Source of the DNA: Verrucomicrobia bacterium UBA4286
GTDB taxonomy: Bacteria; Verrucomicrobiota; Kiritimatiellia; RFP12; UBA1067
Direction of reading: 5' to 3'
DNA length: 38,731 nucleotides
Assembly: GCA_002395905.1 (NCBI GenBank)
Contig: DGVK01000186.1
Span: 1 to 38,731 of the forward strand
Shown: positions 1 to 6,363 of the stretch, one piece after another
How the letters are laid out: each line of letters starts with the position of its first letter
How positions within the stretch are numbered: the stretch's first letter is position 1
The notes under the pieces: generated by a model
The model's input: the letters and a program-made list of their open reading frames with translations, nothing else
Database searches by the model: none
What the model was told of the DNA's origin: nothing
Position numbers and translations under genes: made by a program

Positions 1-29
1 CCCTTGATCTGTGCCTTCGTGAGTTTCAT
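1..29 (-). CDS. 5' end of an unidentified gene, cut by the window edge
   Basis: Only the first nine codons are visible (MKLTKAQIK). The ATG overlaps the stop of the upstream small gene as ATGA, and a GAAAGGA ribosome-binding sequence lies about nine bases before it. The coupling suggests the small genes on the left edge form one minus-strand transcript that continues out of the window. No function can be given from nine residues. Confidence 0.5.
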
Positions 30-301
30 TGCTTTGTTCCTTTCGCTGGATGGAAACGGAAAGGGCGAATGTCGCTGCGGAACCTCTCCGCAATCGCATC
101 GCCCCTCCATAATAAGCCGACCTGACTGACACCGAAAACCTCATGGATGCGCTTCAAGTGCCTGAAATATCGGCGTTCGGCGCTTTCCCATGAGAGATTT
201 TCGCGCTTCGCGATGTCGAAGATCGACCAGTACCGGACGCCGTTGCAGTGCCGGTTGCGGCAGATCGTCCGGAACGTCCCCTCCGTCTCCGGCTTGTGCA
301 T
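26..301 (-). CDS. small basic protein with predicted helix-turn-helix-like segment
   Basis: This is a 91-residue protein of unrecognised family. Residues about 10-65 look like a real folded domain: two closely spaced Cys (ICRNRHC), then WSIFDIAKRENLSW, then a basic amphipathic helix with RRYFRHLKRIHEVF. That pattern resembles small DNA-binding proteins of phage or plasmid origin, but no family can be named. Its stop overlaps the next start (ATGA). The first 160 bases overlap the 3' half of the ORF ending at 141, which is read in another frame. The composition of this frame is far more protein-like there, so the upstream ORF is probably frameshifted or ends near here. An in-frame continuation from the upstream ORF by a one-base shift is an alternative. 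Confidence 0.55.
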   Translation of the reverse strand: MHKPETEGTFRTICRNRHCNGVRYWSIFDIAKRENLSWESAERRYFRHLKRIHEVFGVSQVGLLWRGDAIAERFRSDIRPFRFHPAKGTKQ

Positions 302-464
302 CCGCCGGCTTATGCGAGCTGAATGCGGCTACCGCTTCATCCACCGCTGTGCGCACAGGGTCGAAATCGCCGCCGAACACGGCCTTGCGCCAGGCCTTGA
401 AGTAGGCGGCTTTGTTTGCGACCTTCACGCGGCCTTCTTCGCGTACGCGCGTGTGCGCGCCCAT
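141..464 (-). CDS. small ORF, probably frameshifted 5' part of the neighbouring small gene
   Basis: The open frame runs from ATG at 464 (or GTG at 524). Only its first half looks coding: a lysine/arginine-rich start, then ANKAAYFKAWRKAVFGGDF and an alanine-rich helix up to roughly base 300. Beyond that it overlaps the 91-residue gene in a different frame, and its own translation becomes proline/arginine-rich shadow. The GTG-started N-terminus contains SGFINKP, which also occurs in the adjacent 51-residue ORF, so the two arose by duplication. No ribosome-binding site is obvious for the ATG. The product and the integrity of the frame are uncertain. Confidence 0.3.
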   Translation of the reverse strand: MGAHTRVREEGRVKVANKAAYFKAWRKAVFGGDFDPVRTAVDEAVAAFSSHKPADAQAGDGGDVPDDLPQPALQRRPVLVDLRHREARKSLMGKRRTPIFQALEAHP

Positions 465-475
465 GGAAGGACTAC

Positions 476-576
476 CAGGTTTATTTATAAACCCCGAAGG
501 ACTACTGTATGGTTGTCCTTCCACGCGCGCGTATGTGCGTGGACTGAGAACATACAGGTTTATTTATAAACCCCGA
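476..576. repeat. 22-bp direct repeat, two copies 79 bp apart
   Basis: The sequence CAGGTTTATTTATAAACCCC plus GA occurs identically at 476-497 and 555-576. Each copy contains the near-palindrome GGTTTAT-TT-ATAAACC. Between and around them lie CG/CA-rich inverted repeats (for example TCCACGC at 520-526 with GCGTGGA at 537-543) and a doubled GACTGTGTAC at 575-584 and 587-596. The repeats encode the duplicated SGFINKP residues, so they reflect either a tandem duplication of coding sequence or a pair of protein-binding sites. Confidence 0.75.
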
Positions 577-657
577 CTGTGTACTTGACTGTGTACAGTC
601 CACGCGCGCGTGCGCACGCGAGGGTTCTGTTGGCTGCTTGTTGATAACTTTCGTCAT
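502..657 (-). CDS. 51-residue ORF, likely truncated duplicate
   Basis: The ORF starts with ATG after a good AAAGGA sequence, just downstream of the terminator at 749-780, so it could be the first gene of the small minus-strand transcript. It encodes a repeat-rich peptide (TQSSTQSGFINKP) and stops where the following ORF begins. The shared SGFINKP segment and the following basic stretch (IRARGR versus TRVREEGR) indicate a decayed copy of the same N-terminus. No function is recognisable. Confidence 0.3.
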   Translation of the reverse strand: MTKVINKQPTEPSRAHARVDCTQSSTQSGFINKPVCSQSTHIRARGRTTIQ

Positions 658-748
658 CGTGTTTTCCTTTCGTGTGTGATGCCCTTTCTGGCGGGTTTGT
701 GTGTTTGCGATTTCCCCGGCGCCACCCGGCGGCGGGGAAAGCGGGTAC

Positions 749-780
749 AAAAAAAGCCCCTCGGCGCAATGCCGAGGGGC
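749..780 (-). terminator. Rho-independent terminator, minus-strand direction
   Basis: A perfect 10-bp GC-rich stem GCCCCTCGGC / GCCGAGGGGC with a 5-base loop (756-780) is followed on the minus strand by seven T (755-749). It would end transcripts coming from the DUF4143 ATPase at 991-2154 and separate them from the small ORFs to the left. Confidence 0.85.
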
Positions 781-797
781 AGGAAACGGGGATTGAT

Positions 798-828
798 GTT
801 TTGAGGTCGCAATTTGCGACCTCAAAAC
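798..828. repeat. 31-bp perfect palindrome (15+1+15)
   Basis: GTTTTGAGGTCGCAA, one central T, then its exact reverse complement TTGCGACCTCAAAAC. It overlaps the start of the ORF6N remnant and lies 18 bp from the terminator stem. It would form a long hairpin in RNA or a cruciform in DNA. Confidence 0.9.
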
Positions 829-908
829 GCGGTGGAACAAGATACCTTCCATATGCATTCACAGAACATGGCATAATCATGTTGGCTTCCGTATTGCGTG
901 TCAACTAG
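801..908 (+). pseudogene. ORF6N-domain protein remnant
   Basis: Thirty-five codons before TAG translate to a recognisable slice of the ORF6N (KilA-N-like) DNA-binding domain. It contains LRSQFATS and then RYLPYAFTEHGIIMLASVL, the most conserved core of the family. There is no start codon, the N-terminal part of the domain is missing, and the rest of the protein is absent after the stop. ORF6N proteins are typically carried by phages and mobile elements, so this is a scar of one. The remaining bases from 909 to 990 hold nothing recognisable apart from two GTCCCC motifs. Confidence 0.7.
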
Positions 909-990
909 TGACTGTCCCCAGTTGGTTTTCACGGAAAGCCCTGTAAAACGCGCGTTTCGCGGGGCCCGTCCCCATTCCGCTTCCAGACTC

Positions 991-2154
991 TCAGTTCATG
1001 AGTGCAGCGGAAGACAATGCATCCAATAGCTCGTCATTCCACAGTCTTTCGACAAACTCCCGAGCGGGCAGGATGTCTATGCCGTCAACGTGCGCGGCTT
1101 TCGGTTCGCGGCAGACGATGATGCGCCTGTCGAAACGTCCTTCTTCTGAAATAGCCTTCAGATTCCTCAAGTCGTGATTGTCGATGTGATCCGCGCTTTT
1201 TGCCTCAATTGCGGCGTTCCCGACAACAAAATCAACTTCGACGCCCGCAGGCGTCCTCCAATACGCAATCTCGCCGTCGCGGACTCGTGCATCAAGATAA
1301 CACCTCAGCTCATGATGCACCCACGTCTCGAAAAGATGTCCGTATTCGAGGGATCCCGGAGTAGTCTCGCGCCTGCGCGAAAGGCGGCGGGCAACACCAG
1401 AATCGAAGAGATAGAATTTCGAAGTCTCGACCGTCTTTCGCCTTGCGCCCCGCTTCCATACCGGCACCTCGTCCGCCAGCAGCGTTTCCTTGAGAATCCT
1501 GAAATACTCCTGCACCGTCGATCGCGGAACCTGCGCATCGCGCGAAATGGCCGAGTAGTCGATCTGTTCGCCGTTGGTGCACGCCGCAACCTCCAGGAAC
1601 CTGCTGAATGCGGGAAGATTGCGCGTGGCACCTTCCGCAATGACCTCCTGGCGCAGATATTCGTCGATGTAGTCGGCAAGCTCCTCCTCCGGCTCGTCGG
1701 AAAATACGACGGGCGGAAGAAGCCCGTAGTTTACCGCCCTGTCAAGATCGAACAAATCCTTGAGCTCCGATGCGGAAAACGGGTGCAGGCGCTTGACACG
1801 AGCCCTCCCGCCGAGCAGATTGACGCCCTTTCGCCTCAACTTCCTCGCACTTGAACCAGTCAGCAAGAACCTGAAACCGCGCCGTTCGATCAGTCTATGG
1901 ACTTCATCCAGCAAGGACGGCAACTTCTGTATTTCGTCGATTACGATTATGCGTCCGTCCGTGCATGTCTTTTCGATGTAGCCTGGGTCGCTGGAAAGGC
2001 GAATAAGCGTATCTGAGGAAAGCAAGTCGAACAAATGCGCGTCGGCAAGCTCATGTTCGACAAGCGAGGACTTCCCGCACTGACGCGGACCGAACAAAAA
2101 GACCGACTTCCTCTTCAAGACATCGACCAACTTCAGATTTCGTTCGATAAACAT
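991..2154 (-). CDS. ATP-binding protein, AAA/DUF4143 family
   Basis: This 387-residue protein has full family length. The Walker A loop is FGPRQCGKSS (21-30), Walker B is IIVIDEIQ (about 69-76) and the sensor is LLTGSS (97-102). A winged-helix segment (about 198-223, ISRDAQVPRSTVQEYF) links to the DUF4143 domain, which carries a PD-(D/E)XK-like pattern: E in LFETWVHHEL (about 274-283), EVDFVV (306-311) and IEAKS (316-320). Proteins of this type are widespread, often solitary and mobile, and their substrate is unknown; a nuclease-like role is inference. The gene has its own promoter (2180-2209) and an AAAGGAG site before ATG. Transcription should end at the terminator at 749-780. It shares no operon with a partner here. 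Confidence 0.9.
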   Translation of the reverse strand: MFIERNLKLVDVLKRKSVFLFGPRQCGKSSLVEHELADAHLFDLLSSDTLIRLSSDPGYIEKTCTDGRIIVIDEIQKLPSLLDEVHRLIERRGFRFLLTGSSARKLRRKGVNLLGGRARVKRLHPFSASELKDLFDLDRAVNYGLLPPVVFSDEPEEELADYIDEYLRQEVIAEGATRNLPAFSRFLEVAACTNGEQIDYSAISRDAQVPRSTVQEYFRILKETLLADEVPVWKRGARRKTVETSKFYLFDSGVARRLSRRRETTPGSLEYGHLFETWVHHELRCYLDARVRDGEIAYWRTPAGVEVDFVVGNAAIEAKSADHIDNHDLRNLKAISEEGRFDRRIIVCREPKAAHVDGIDILPAREFVERLWNDELLDALSSAALMN

Positions 2155-2179
2155 TCCTTTTTCTCCTTTCTCGGTACAT

Positions 2180-2209
2180 AGTATACCAAATTTTGCGCCT
2201 ATCCGTCAA
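2180..2209 (-). promoter_or_regulatory. promoter of the DUF4143 ATPase
   Basis: On the minus strand TTGACG (2209-2204), 18 bp spacing, then TATACT (2185-2180) preceded by TTTGG (extended -10). A 25-nt leader with AAAGGAG precedes the start codon. The -35 box directly abuts the inverted repeat at 2211-2239. Confidence 0.75.
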
Positions 2210-2210
2210 C

Positions 2211-2239
2211 GGAATATGCCACCACTCTTGGCATATTCC
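2211..2239. repeat. perfect inverted repeat, 11-bp arms, 7-bp loop
   Basis: GGAATATGCCA, seven bases, TGGCATATTCC. It lies immediately upstream of the ATPase -35 box and downstream of the GntR/LacI gene stop. It is AT-rich with no T tract, so it fits an operator better than an intrinsic terminator. Confidence 0.8.
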
Positions 2240-2241
2240 AT

Positions 2242-2272
2242 CGAAATCTGCCGACACACACAGCAGATTTCG
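2242..2272. repeat. second perfect inverted repeat, 10-bp arms, 11-bp loop
   Basis: CGAAATCTGC, eleven bases including a CA run, GCAGATTTCG. It lies two bases beyond the preceding inverted repeat. Together they fill most of the gap between the ATPase promoter and the stop of the upstream regulator gene. Confidence 0.8.
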
Positions 2273-2313
2273 TCATTCTCCGTCGCCGATTGTCAGAGAT
2301 AAACGCGCCCTCT

Positions 2314-3372
2314 CTACCGCACGACAAGCTCGGCGTCGAGAAGGATGGTGCGCGGCGGAAGCGCCGGCGTCTTTATGCGCGAGACGAGGGTCTGAAGCGC
2401 AATCTCGGCAATGGCGTCGAGCGGCTGGCGAACCGATGTGATCTTGAGCTTTGCCGCAACCTCAACGTCGTCGAAGCCCACGAGCCGGATCTTCTCCGCG
2501 CCATGCCCTATTTTCGCAAGTGTCTTGCCGAGGGCCGCTGCGGCAACGTCGTTCCCTGCGACAAACGCATCCGGAACGCCGTTTGCAAGGAACTTCGCCA
2601 CGGCGCGGTGGTTTCCCGGCTCAGCAACGAGGACATTGTCTTTCAACGACCACGTTCCGCCGCTCTCGATCACTGCGGACGCAACGCCGCGCATGCGGTT
2701 GGTCACGGTAGGCGCGGCGTTGGGGCGGTGGAGAAAGGCGATTCGCTTCGCACCCGTGCGGACGAGGTGCCTGCCGATCGTGAGTCCGGCAGCAACATTG
2801 TCTATGCCGACGACATCGTAACGGGACCTCGCAGGCGGAAGAGCAATGTCATAGTCGATAAGGACAACTGGGATTCCCGCCTTGTCGAAGTACGTGACCG
2901 ACTCACCGCTCGCCCTGGGCGCGTCCTTGATGAACTCAAGCGGCTGGAAGAACACACCTGCGACATGCTCCTTCGAGAACTGGTACGCAAGACGCCGCAC
3001 TTCGCGCGCTCGGACCTTCGGGTCGCTGCTCTTTATCTCGCCGTGGATGAGATCCCATCCGGATCGTTCGGCAAGCAGTGCAAGCCGCCTCTCCAGGGGC
3101 TTGAAGATTTCCGCATAACCCTCGCCCGGCACGACAAGCCCAAGCGCACCCGTCGCGTTGAGGGCATAGCGCGTTATTGTCGTAGGAGCTCCCCTGCGCG
3201 TGGCGACAAGCCCCTCGCGTTTGAGGTCGAGCGTCACGCGGCTTATCGTCGGACGAGACACCCCGAAGCGCTGCGAAAGCGCGGCTTCGCTCGGCAGATG
3301 TCTGTCGGAATCGTACTTTCCGGCGAGAATCTCGCGCCGCAATGCCTCGAAAATCTCTTTGTGCCCCTTCAT
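2314..3372 (-). CDS. GntR/LacI hybrid sugar-responsive regulator (AraR-like)
   Basis: This 352-residue protein has an N-terminal GntR winged helix (about 7-67: PSEAALSQRFGVSRPTISR, then LKREGL and a wing) joined to a LacI/PBP1-type ligand-binding domain (about 74-352: GALGLVVPG, GVFFQP, VVGIDN, IRLVGFDDVE, TSVRQP). This is the AraR architecture, cytoplasmic, with DNA binding normally relieved by a sugar. It is the last gene of the isomerase-kinase-permease operon, starting 6 bases after the permease stop. The 13-bp element TGTATTTACAGGT in front of both this operon and the beta-mannosidase gene contains TGTA-N2-TACA, an arrangement reminiscent of AraR boxes, so it is the likely target. That assignment is inference. 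Confidence 0.9.
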   Translation of the reverse strand: MKGHKEIFEALRREILAGKYDSDRHLPSEAALSQRFGVSRPTISRVTLDLKREGLVATRRGAPTTITRYALNATGALGLVVPGEGYAEIFKPLERRLALLAERSGWDLIHGEIKSSDPKVRAREVRRLAYQFSKEHVAGVFFQPLEFIKDAPRASGESVTYFDKAGIPVVLIDYDIALPPARSRYDVVGIDNVAAGLTIGRHLVRTGAKRIAFLHRPNAAPTVTNRMRGVASAVIESGGTWSLKDNVLVAEPGNHRAVAKFLANGVPDAFVAGNDVAAAALGKTLAKIGHGAEKIRLVGFDDVEVAAKLKITSVRQPLDAIAEIALQTLVSRIKTPALPPRTILLDAELVVR

Positions 3373-3378
3373 GGAAAT

Positions 3379-4572
3379 CTATTTTACCAAATCGCGCCGT
3401 CTCGACGCAAACAGGCCGAGCCCGAACAGATATGCGATACACAGCCCAAGCGTCACGACTATGCCTGCAGGTCCGAAAACGGACTGGGCAAATCCGAGGA
3501 GCGCGGAGACAATCCCTCCGCCTACGATCGCCATCACCATGAGGGACGTAATCTCGTTCGCCTTCGCGGGAAAACGCTCGATTGCAAGGCCCATGCACAT
3601 CCCGAAGCTGTTGGCCGTCAAAAATGCGACAAACGCGACGACCGACAGAAATGCGAAAGGCGAGGGCACGAACGGAATGGCCGCCGTCGCCAAAAGGCCG
3701 ATTCCCATGCACCAGGGGAAGCACTTCGCCGCCGAGATCTTGGCAAAGACGATTGCCCCTGCGAACGCCGCAATTGTCTTGGCTACGAAATAGACAGTAG
3801 GCCCCATTCCGGCGAGGTCTACGTCCACCTTGAAAACGTTCTTGAGGTATTCTGGAATCGCCACAGAGAACCCTACGTCCGCCCCTACGGAGAAGAGGAT
3901 TCCAACCGTCATCGCCGCGACATAAGGCTCCTTCATCATCGCAAAGCATCCGGCGAATGTGGTTGGGTGGTTTGGCGGTTGGGTAGTTTGGTGGTTCTGA
4001 TGCCGCTCGTCCGGGATCTTCGTCAGCCACAGCCATGCCGCCGCAACGACAGTCAACGCTCCATAGAGCGGAAAGAGCAACTTCCAGTTTCCGAAGGCTG
4101 TCGCCGTGAGATACACAAAGACAGGCGTAAGCGCCGCGCAAACGGCCTTCACGAACTGTCCAAGCGAAATCCGGCTCGCAAGCAGGGACGGCTCTACGAC
4201 ATTGGACATGAGCGCCGGGAGAGCGGCCTGAATAATGGTGTTGCCGATTCCGACAAACGCGAACGCGACAACATACAGATACCACCTTTCCGCGTTCGCG
4301 AAAATCGGCACAATCATGGCAGCGACCGTCACGGCCAGTGATACGAGGACGGCGTTCTTGCGTCCGATGCGTCCGGAGAGGACGCCTGTCGGGATGGAAA
4401 CGACGAGAAACCAGACATACGCGAATATCGGCATCAGCCACGAAATCGCGTCCGCGTTCGCCGCGCACTCGGCCTTGACCTGGTTCATCACCGTGCCTAT
4501 GATGTCCCCGAAGCCCATCACGAAGAACCCCGCCAGAAGCGGAAGCATTGTGTATCGTTTTAAACTTTTCAA
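3379..4572 (-). CDS. MFS sugar permease, FHS/FucP-like
   Basis: Inner-membrane transporter of about 400 residues with twelve predicted membrane segments in two halves. The first helix (LLAGFFVMGFGDIIG) resembles the FHS (fucose/glucose/galactose:H+) branch. RIGRKN between helices 2 and 3 is the MFS loop motif. The central loop carries an odd Gln/Pro/His/Thr stretch (HQNHQTTQPPNHPTT) encoded by five 8-bp repeats. The start is uncertain: TTG at 4572 is preceded by GAAAGGTGG at good spacing, GTG at 4581 is possible, and ATG at 4548 has no ribosome-binding site and leaves almost nothing before helix 1. It lies between the ROK kinase and the regulator, so it probably imports the sugar or disaccharide handled by this operon. 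Confidence 0.9.
   Translation of the reverse strand: MKSLKRYTMLPLLAGFFVMGFGDIIGTVMNQVKAECAANADAISWLMPIFAYVWFLVVSIPTGVLSGRIGRKNAVLVSLAVTVAAMIVPIFANAERWYLYVVAFAFVGIGNTIIQAALPALMSNVVEPSLLASRISLGQFVKAVCAALTPVFVYLTATAFGNWKLLFPLYGALTVVAAAWLWLTKIPDERHQNHQTTQPPNHPTTFAGCFAMMKEPYVAAMTVGILFSVGADVGFSVAIPEYLKNVFKVDVDLAGMGPTVYFVAKTIAAFAGAIVFAKISAAKCFPWCMGIGLLATAAIPFVPSPFAFLSVVAFVAFLTANSFGMCMGLAIERFPAKANEITSLMVMAIVGGGIVSALLGFAQSVFGPAGIVVTLGLCIAYLFGLGLFASRRRDLVK
3961..4000. repeat. 8-bp tandem micro-repeat inside the permease gene
   Basis: Five degenerate 8-bp units: GGTTGGGT, GGTTTGGC, GGTTGGGT, AGTTTGGT, GGTTCTGA. They encode a Gln/Pro/His/Thr-rich linker between the two halves of the MFS permease, at the most insertion-tolerant place in the fold. 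Confidence 0.8.
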
Positions 4573-4609
4573 CTTTTCCACCTTTCAACTTTTCAAACTT
4601 TCAACCCGA
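4562..4609. repeat. 8-bp tandem micro-repeat at the kinase/permease junction
   Basis: Units of the form CAACTTTT / CAAACTTT / CCACCTTT repeat six times. They cover the last residues of the ROK kinase (GLKV), the intergenic 20 bases and the first codons of the permease. One unit variant supplies GAAAGGTGG, the apparent ribosome-binding site of the permease. Confidence 0.8.
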
Positions 4610-5528
4610 CATCCCCGGCCACCGCAAGCGCGGCATAGTCGCCGATGTTCTCGCCAAGCTCCGCCGGAACAATCCGGCAGACCTTCCTCGCAAGCGGCAG
4701 GGCCTCGCGGTTGAGGATCGGGTCTACTATCGGCATGAAGAGGTCTGCGTTCCGCATGAACACGCCGCCGAGCGCAATCACCTCAGGATTGAGGATGTCG
4801 ATTGTGAACGCAAGAATCGCCGCAAGCTTTTCGGCCGACTCCCGGAAGACCTCCGTGCAGTCCGGGTCTCCGGCGCGGACGCGCGCGAACATCTCCTTTG
4901 TCGTAAGATCGAGCCCCTTCCTGATCTTGGCGAGACGCGCTATTCCGGCACCAGAGCAAAAGCCTTCGGCGCTCCCCTCCTTGTTGTATCCGACAGGGCC
5001 AGTCGGAGCAAGGCGAATGTGCCCGATCTCGCCCGCGTTGTCGTTCGCTCCGGAGTAGAGCTTCCCGTCTATGATGATTCCCGCGCCAAGGCCCGTGCCG
5101 AATGTCATGAAGACCAAATTCTTGACTCCGCGCCCCGAGCCGTAGAGGTACTCCGCAAGCGCACAGGCGTTGGCATCGTTCTGCACCGAGACAGGAACGC
5201 CAAACCGCTCTTTGAAAAAGTCCACCACCGGCACGTCGTCCCAGCCGGGGAGATTCGGCGGGGACATGATGACGCCGCGCTTCGAATCGAGCGGACCTCC
5301 GCAGCTGATTCCGATCGCCGCCACCGCATGTCGGTCGTCGCATGTCGCATGTCCATTTTCCGCCAGTTTTTCAATTCGCCTTGCAAACTCGTCGAGGACC
5401 TGCTGCCAGGAAAGTCCTGCGGTAGGGAACTCCTCGCGCAAAAGTATCTTTATCGCGCCGTCTTCGCACTCCCCGGTCGATATGGCGCACTTCGTTCCGC
5501 CAATATCCAAACCTATTTTCAGTTTCAT
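4593..5528 (-). CDS. ROK-family sugar kinase
   Basis: This 311-residue cytoplasmic kinase has the family's usual length. DIGGTK (8-13) is the phosphate-binding loop, NDAN (117-120) carries the catalytic Asp118, and GTGLGAGI (144-151) and GEIGH (166-170) follow. The ROK zinc signature CxCGxxGC is absent; the equivalent region reads GFCSGAGI (189-196). Some ROK kinases lack this cluster. Residues 59-68 (GHATCDDRHA) are encoded by a 7-bp micro-repeat that appears inserted before the strand AAIGISCGG. The ATG overlaps the isomerase stop (ATGA), so the two are translationally coupled. The substrate is probably a hexose or amino sugar released by the neighbouring GH2 enzyme; the exact sugar cannot be read from the sequence. 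Confidence 0.92.
   Translation of the reverse strand: MKLKIGLDIGGTKCAISTGECEDGAIKILLREEFPTAGLSWQQVLDEFARRIEKLAENGHATCDDRHAVAAIGISCGGPLDSKRGVIMSPPNLPGWDDVPVVDFFKERFGVPVSVQNDANACALAEYLYGSGRGVKNLVFMTFGTGLGAGIIIDGKLYSGANDNAGEIGHIRLAPTGPVGYNKEGSAEGFCSGAGIARLAKIRKGLDLTTKEMFARVRAGDPDCTEVFRESAEKLAAILAFTIDILNPEVIALGGVFMRNADLFMPIVDPILNREALPLARKVCRIVPAELGENIGDYAALAVAGDVGLKV
5326..5353. repeat. 7-bp tandem micro-repeat inside the ROK gene
   Basis: GCATGTC, GGTCGTC, GCATGTC, GCATGTC: four heptamers encoding kinase residues 59-68. Repeat and protein boundary coincide with a loop between a helix and a core strand. Confidence 0.8.
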
Positions 5529-6181
5529 TTTCCAGTATCCTCCACAAACTTCAAACTCTTAACTCTCAACTCTCCAAACATCTCCTCCTCGATTGCCGCG
5601 CATAGCGCATGATATACTGGCAGGTGCAGCTCCTGTACTTTGTACGTTTCCGTTTCCGGGACGCGAATGGTGACGTCGCATATTTCCGAGAGACGGGACG
5701 CATTCTTACCAGTAAAGGCTATCGTCTTTCCTCCAACGGCCTTCATGACTTCCGCAGCGGCAGCGCAGTTGGCGCTGTTGCCGCTCGTTGAAAGCGTGAT
5801 CAGCACGTCGTTCGGCTTCGCAAGTGCAAGCACCTGCTGCGCGAAGGCAGTCTCCCATGAAACGTCGTTGGCAAACGCGGTGATGATTCCGCTCATCGAG
5901 ACGAGAGAAATGGCCGGGAGAGCGCCTTCGAGATTCGCGGCAAGTTCCGGTCGCAGTTTCGCCGCCACCTCCGCCGGAACGCCACGATGCCTCTTGAACT
6001 TCTTCAGCAGTTCGCCGCAGATATGCTCTGCGTCCGCCGCACTTCCGCCGTTGCCGCACACAAGCACCTTGCCACCCGAGCGAAACGCAAAGAGAAGCAC
6101 GTTAAAAGCGTTGGCGACGGCATCCCTGCATTGTTCAAGGCACGGGTTTCTCGAATAGAGCTCCTCAAGCGAATCTTTCAT
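5525..6181 (-). CDS. SIS-domain sugar-phosphate isomerase, GmhA-like
   Basis: This 218-residue protein has one SIS domain. GNGGSAAD (43-50) and LITLSTSGNS (127-136) form the sugar-phosphate pocket. Residues matching the GmhA zinc site are present with family spacing: His53 and Glu57 (AEHICGE), then Gln183 and His191 (QELHLPVYH). It therefore resembles sedoheptulose-7-phosphate isomerase rather than a generic SIS regulator. The last dozen residues (LRVKSLKFVEDTGK) are encoded by a 7-bp repeat and are probably dispensable. It is the first gene of the operon, with TATAAT six bases before ATG and no ribosome-binding site. In a permease/kinase/regulator operon a catabolic aldose-ketose isomerisation is more likely than LPS heptose synthesis, but this is inference. 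Confidence 0.88.
   Translation of the reverse strand: MKDSLEELYSRNPCLEQCRDAVANAFNVLLFAFRSGGKVLVCGNGGSAADAEHICGELLKKFKRHRGVPAEVAAKLRPELAANLEGALPAISLVSMSGIITAFANDVSWETAFAQQVLALAKPNDVLITLSTSGNSANCAAAAEVMKAVGGKTIAFTGKNASRLSEICDVTIRVPETETYKVQELHLPVYHALCAAIEEEMFGELRVKSLKFVEDTGK
5547..5581. repeat. 7-bp tandem micro-repeat at the isomerase 3' end
   Basis: AACTTCA, AACTCTT, AACTCTC, AACTCTC and a degenerate fifth unit. It encodes the C-terminal tail of the SIS isomerase just before the overlap with the ROK start. Confidence 0.75.
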
Positions 6182-6187
6182 GCGCTC

Positions 6188-6230
6188 ATTATACTACACG
6201 TCGGCGATGGACAACAAACCTGTAAATACA
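6188..6230 (-). promoter_or_regulatory. promoter and putative operator of the isomerase operon
   Basis: On the minus strand TGTATTTACAGGT (6230-6218) abuts TTGTTG (6217-6212, a weak -35). After 18 bp comes TATAAT (6193-6188), then only six bases to the ATG, so the transcript should be leaderless or nearly so. The 13-bp element is identical to the one before the beta-mannosidase gene. Bases 6231-6363, towards the end of that gene, hold nothing further that I recognise. Confidence 0.7.
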
Positions 6231-6363
6231 CGTTTTTCCACTATTCCGCATTTTGCTTCCTTTCCGCCCCGCTTTATGCGAAGGCGGATATAGAATACAA
6301 TATTCGGAGGCAAGAAACGTTAAGACATCGTTCCTACGTGCCGTATCCGTCACTGCCGCAAGA

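Noticed and set aside
901..990. GTCCCC-containing sequence resembling REP elements
   Set aside because: GACTGTCCCC and CCCGTCCCC are present but form no convincing stem, and no tyrosine transposase is nearby.
2290..4341. 683-codon plus-strand ORF opposite the regulator and permease
   Set aside because: GC-rich antisense shadow. The translation is Arg/His/Pro-rich with no family motif, and the minus strand holds two clear genes with conserved motifs.
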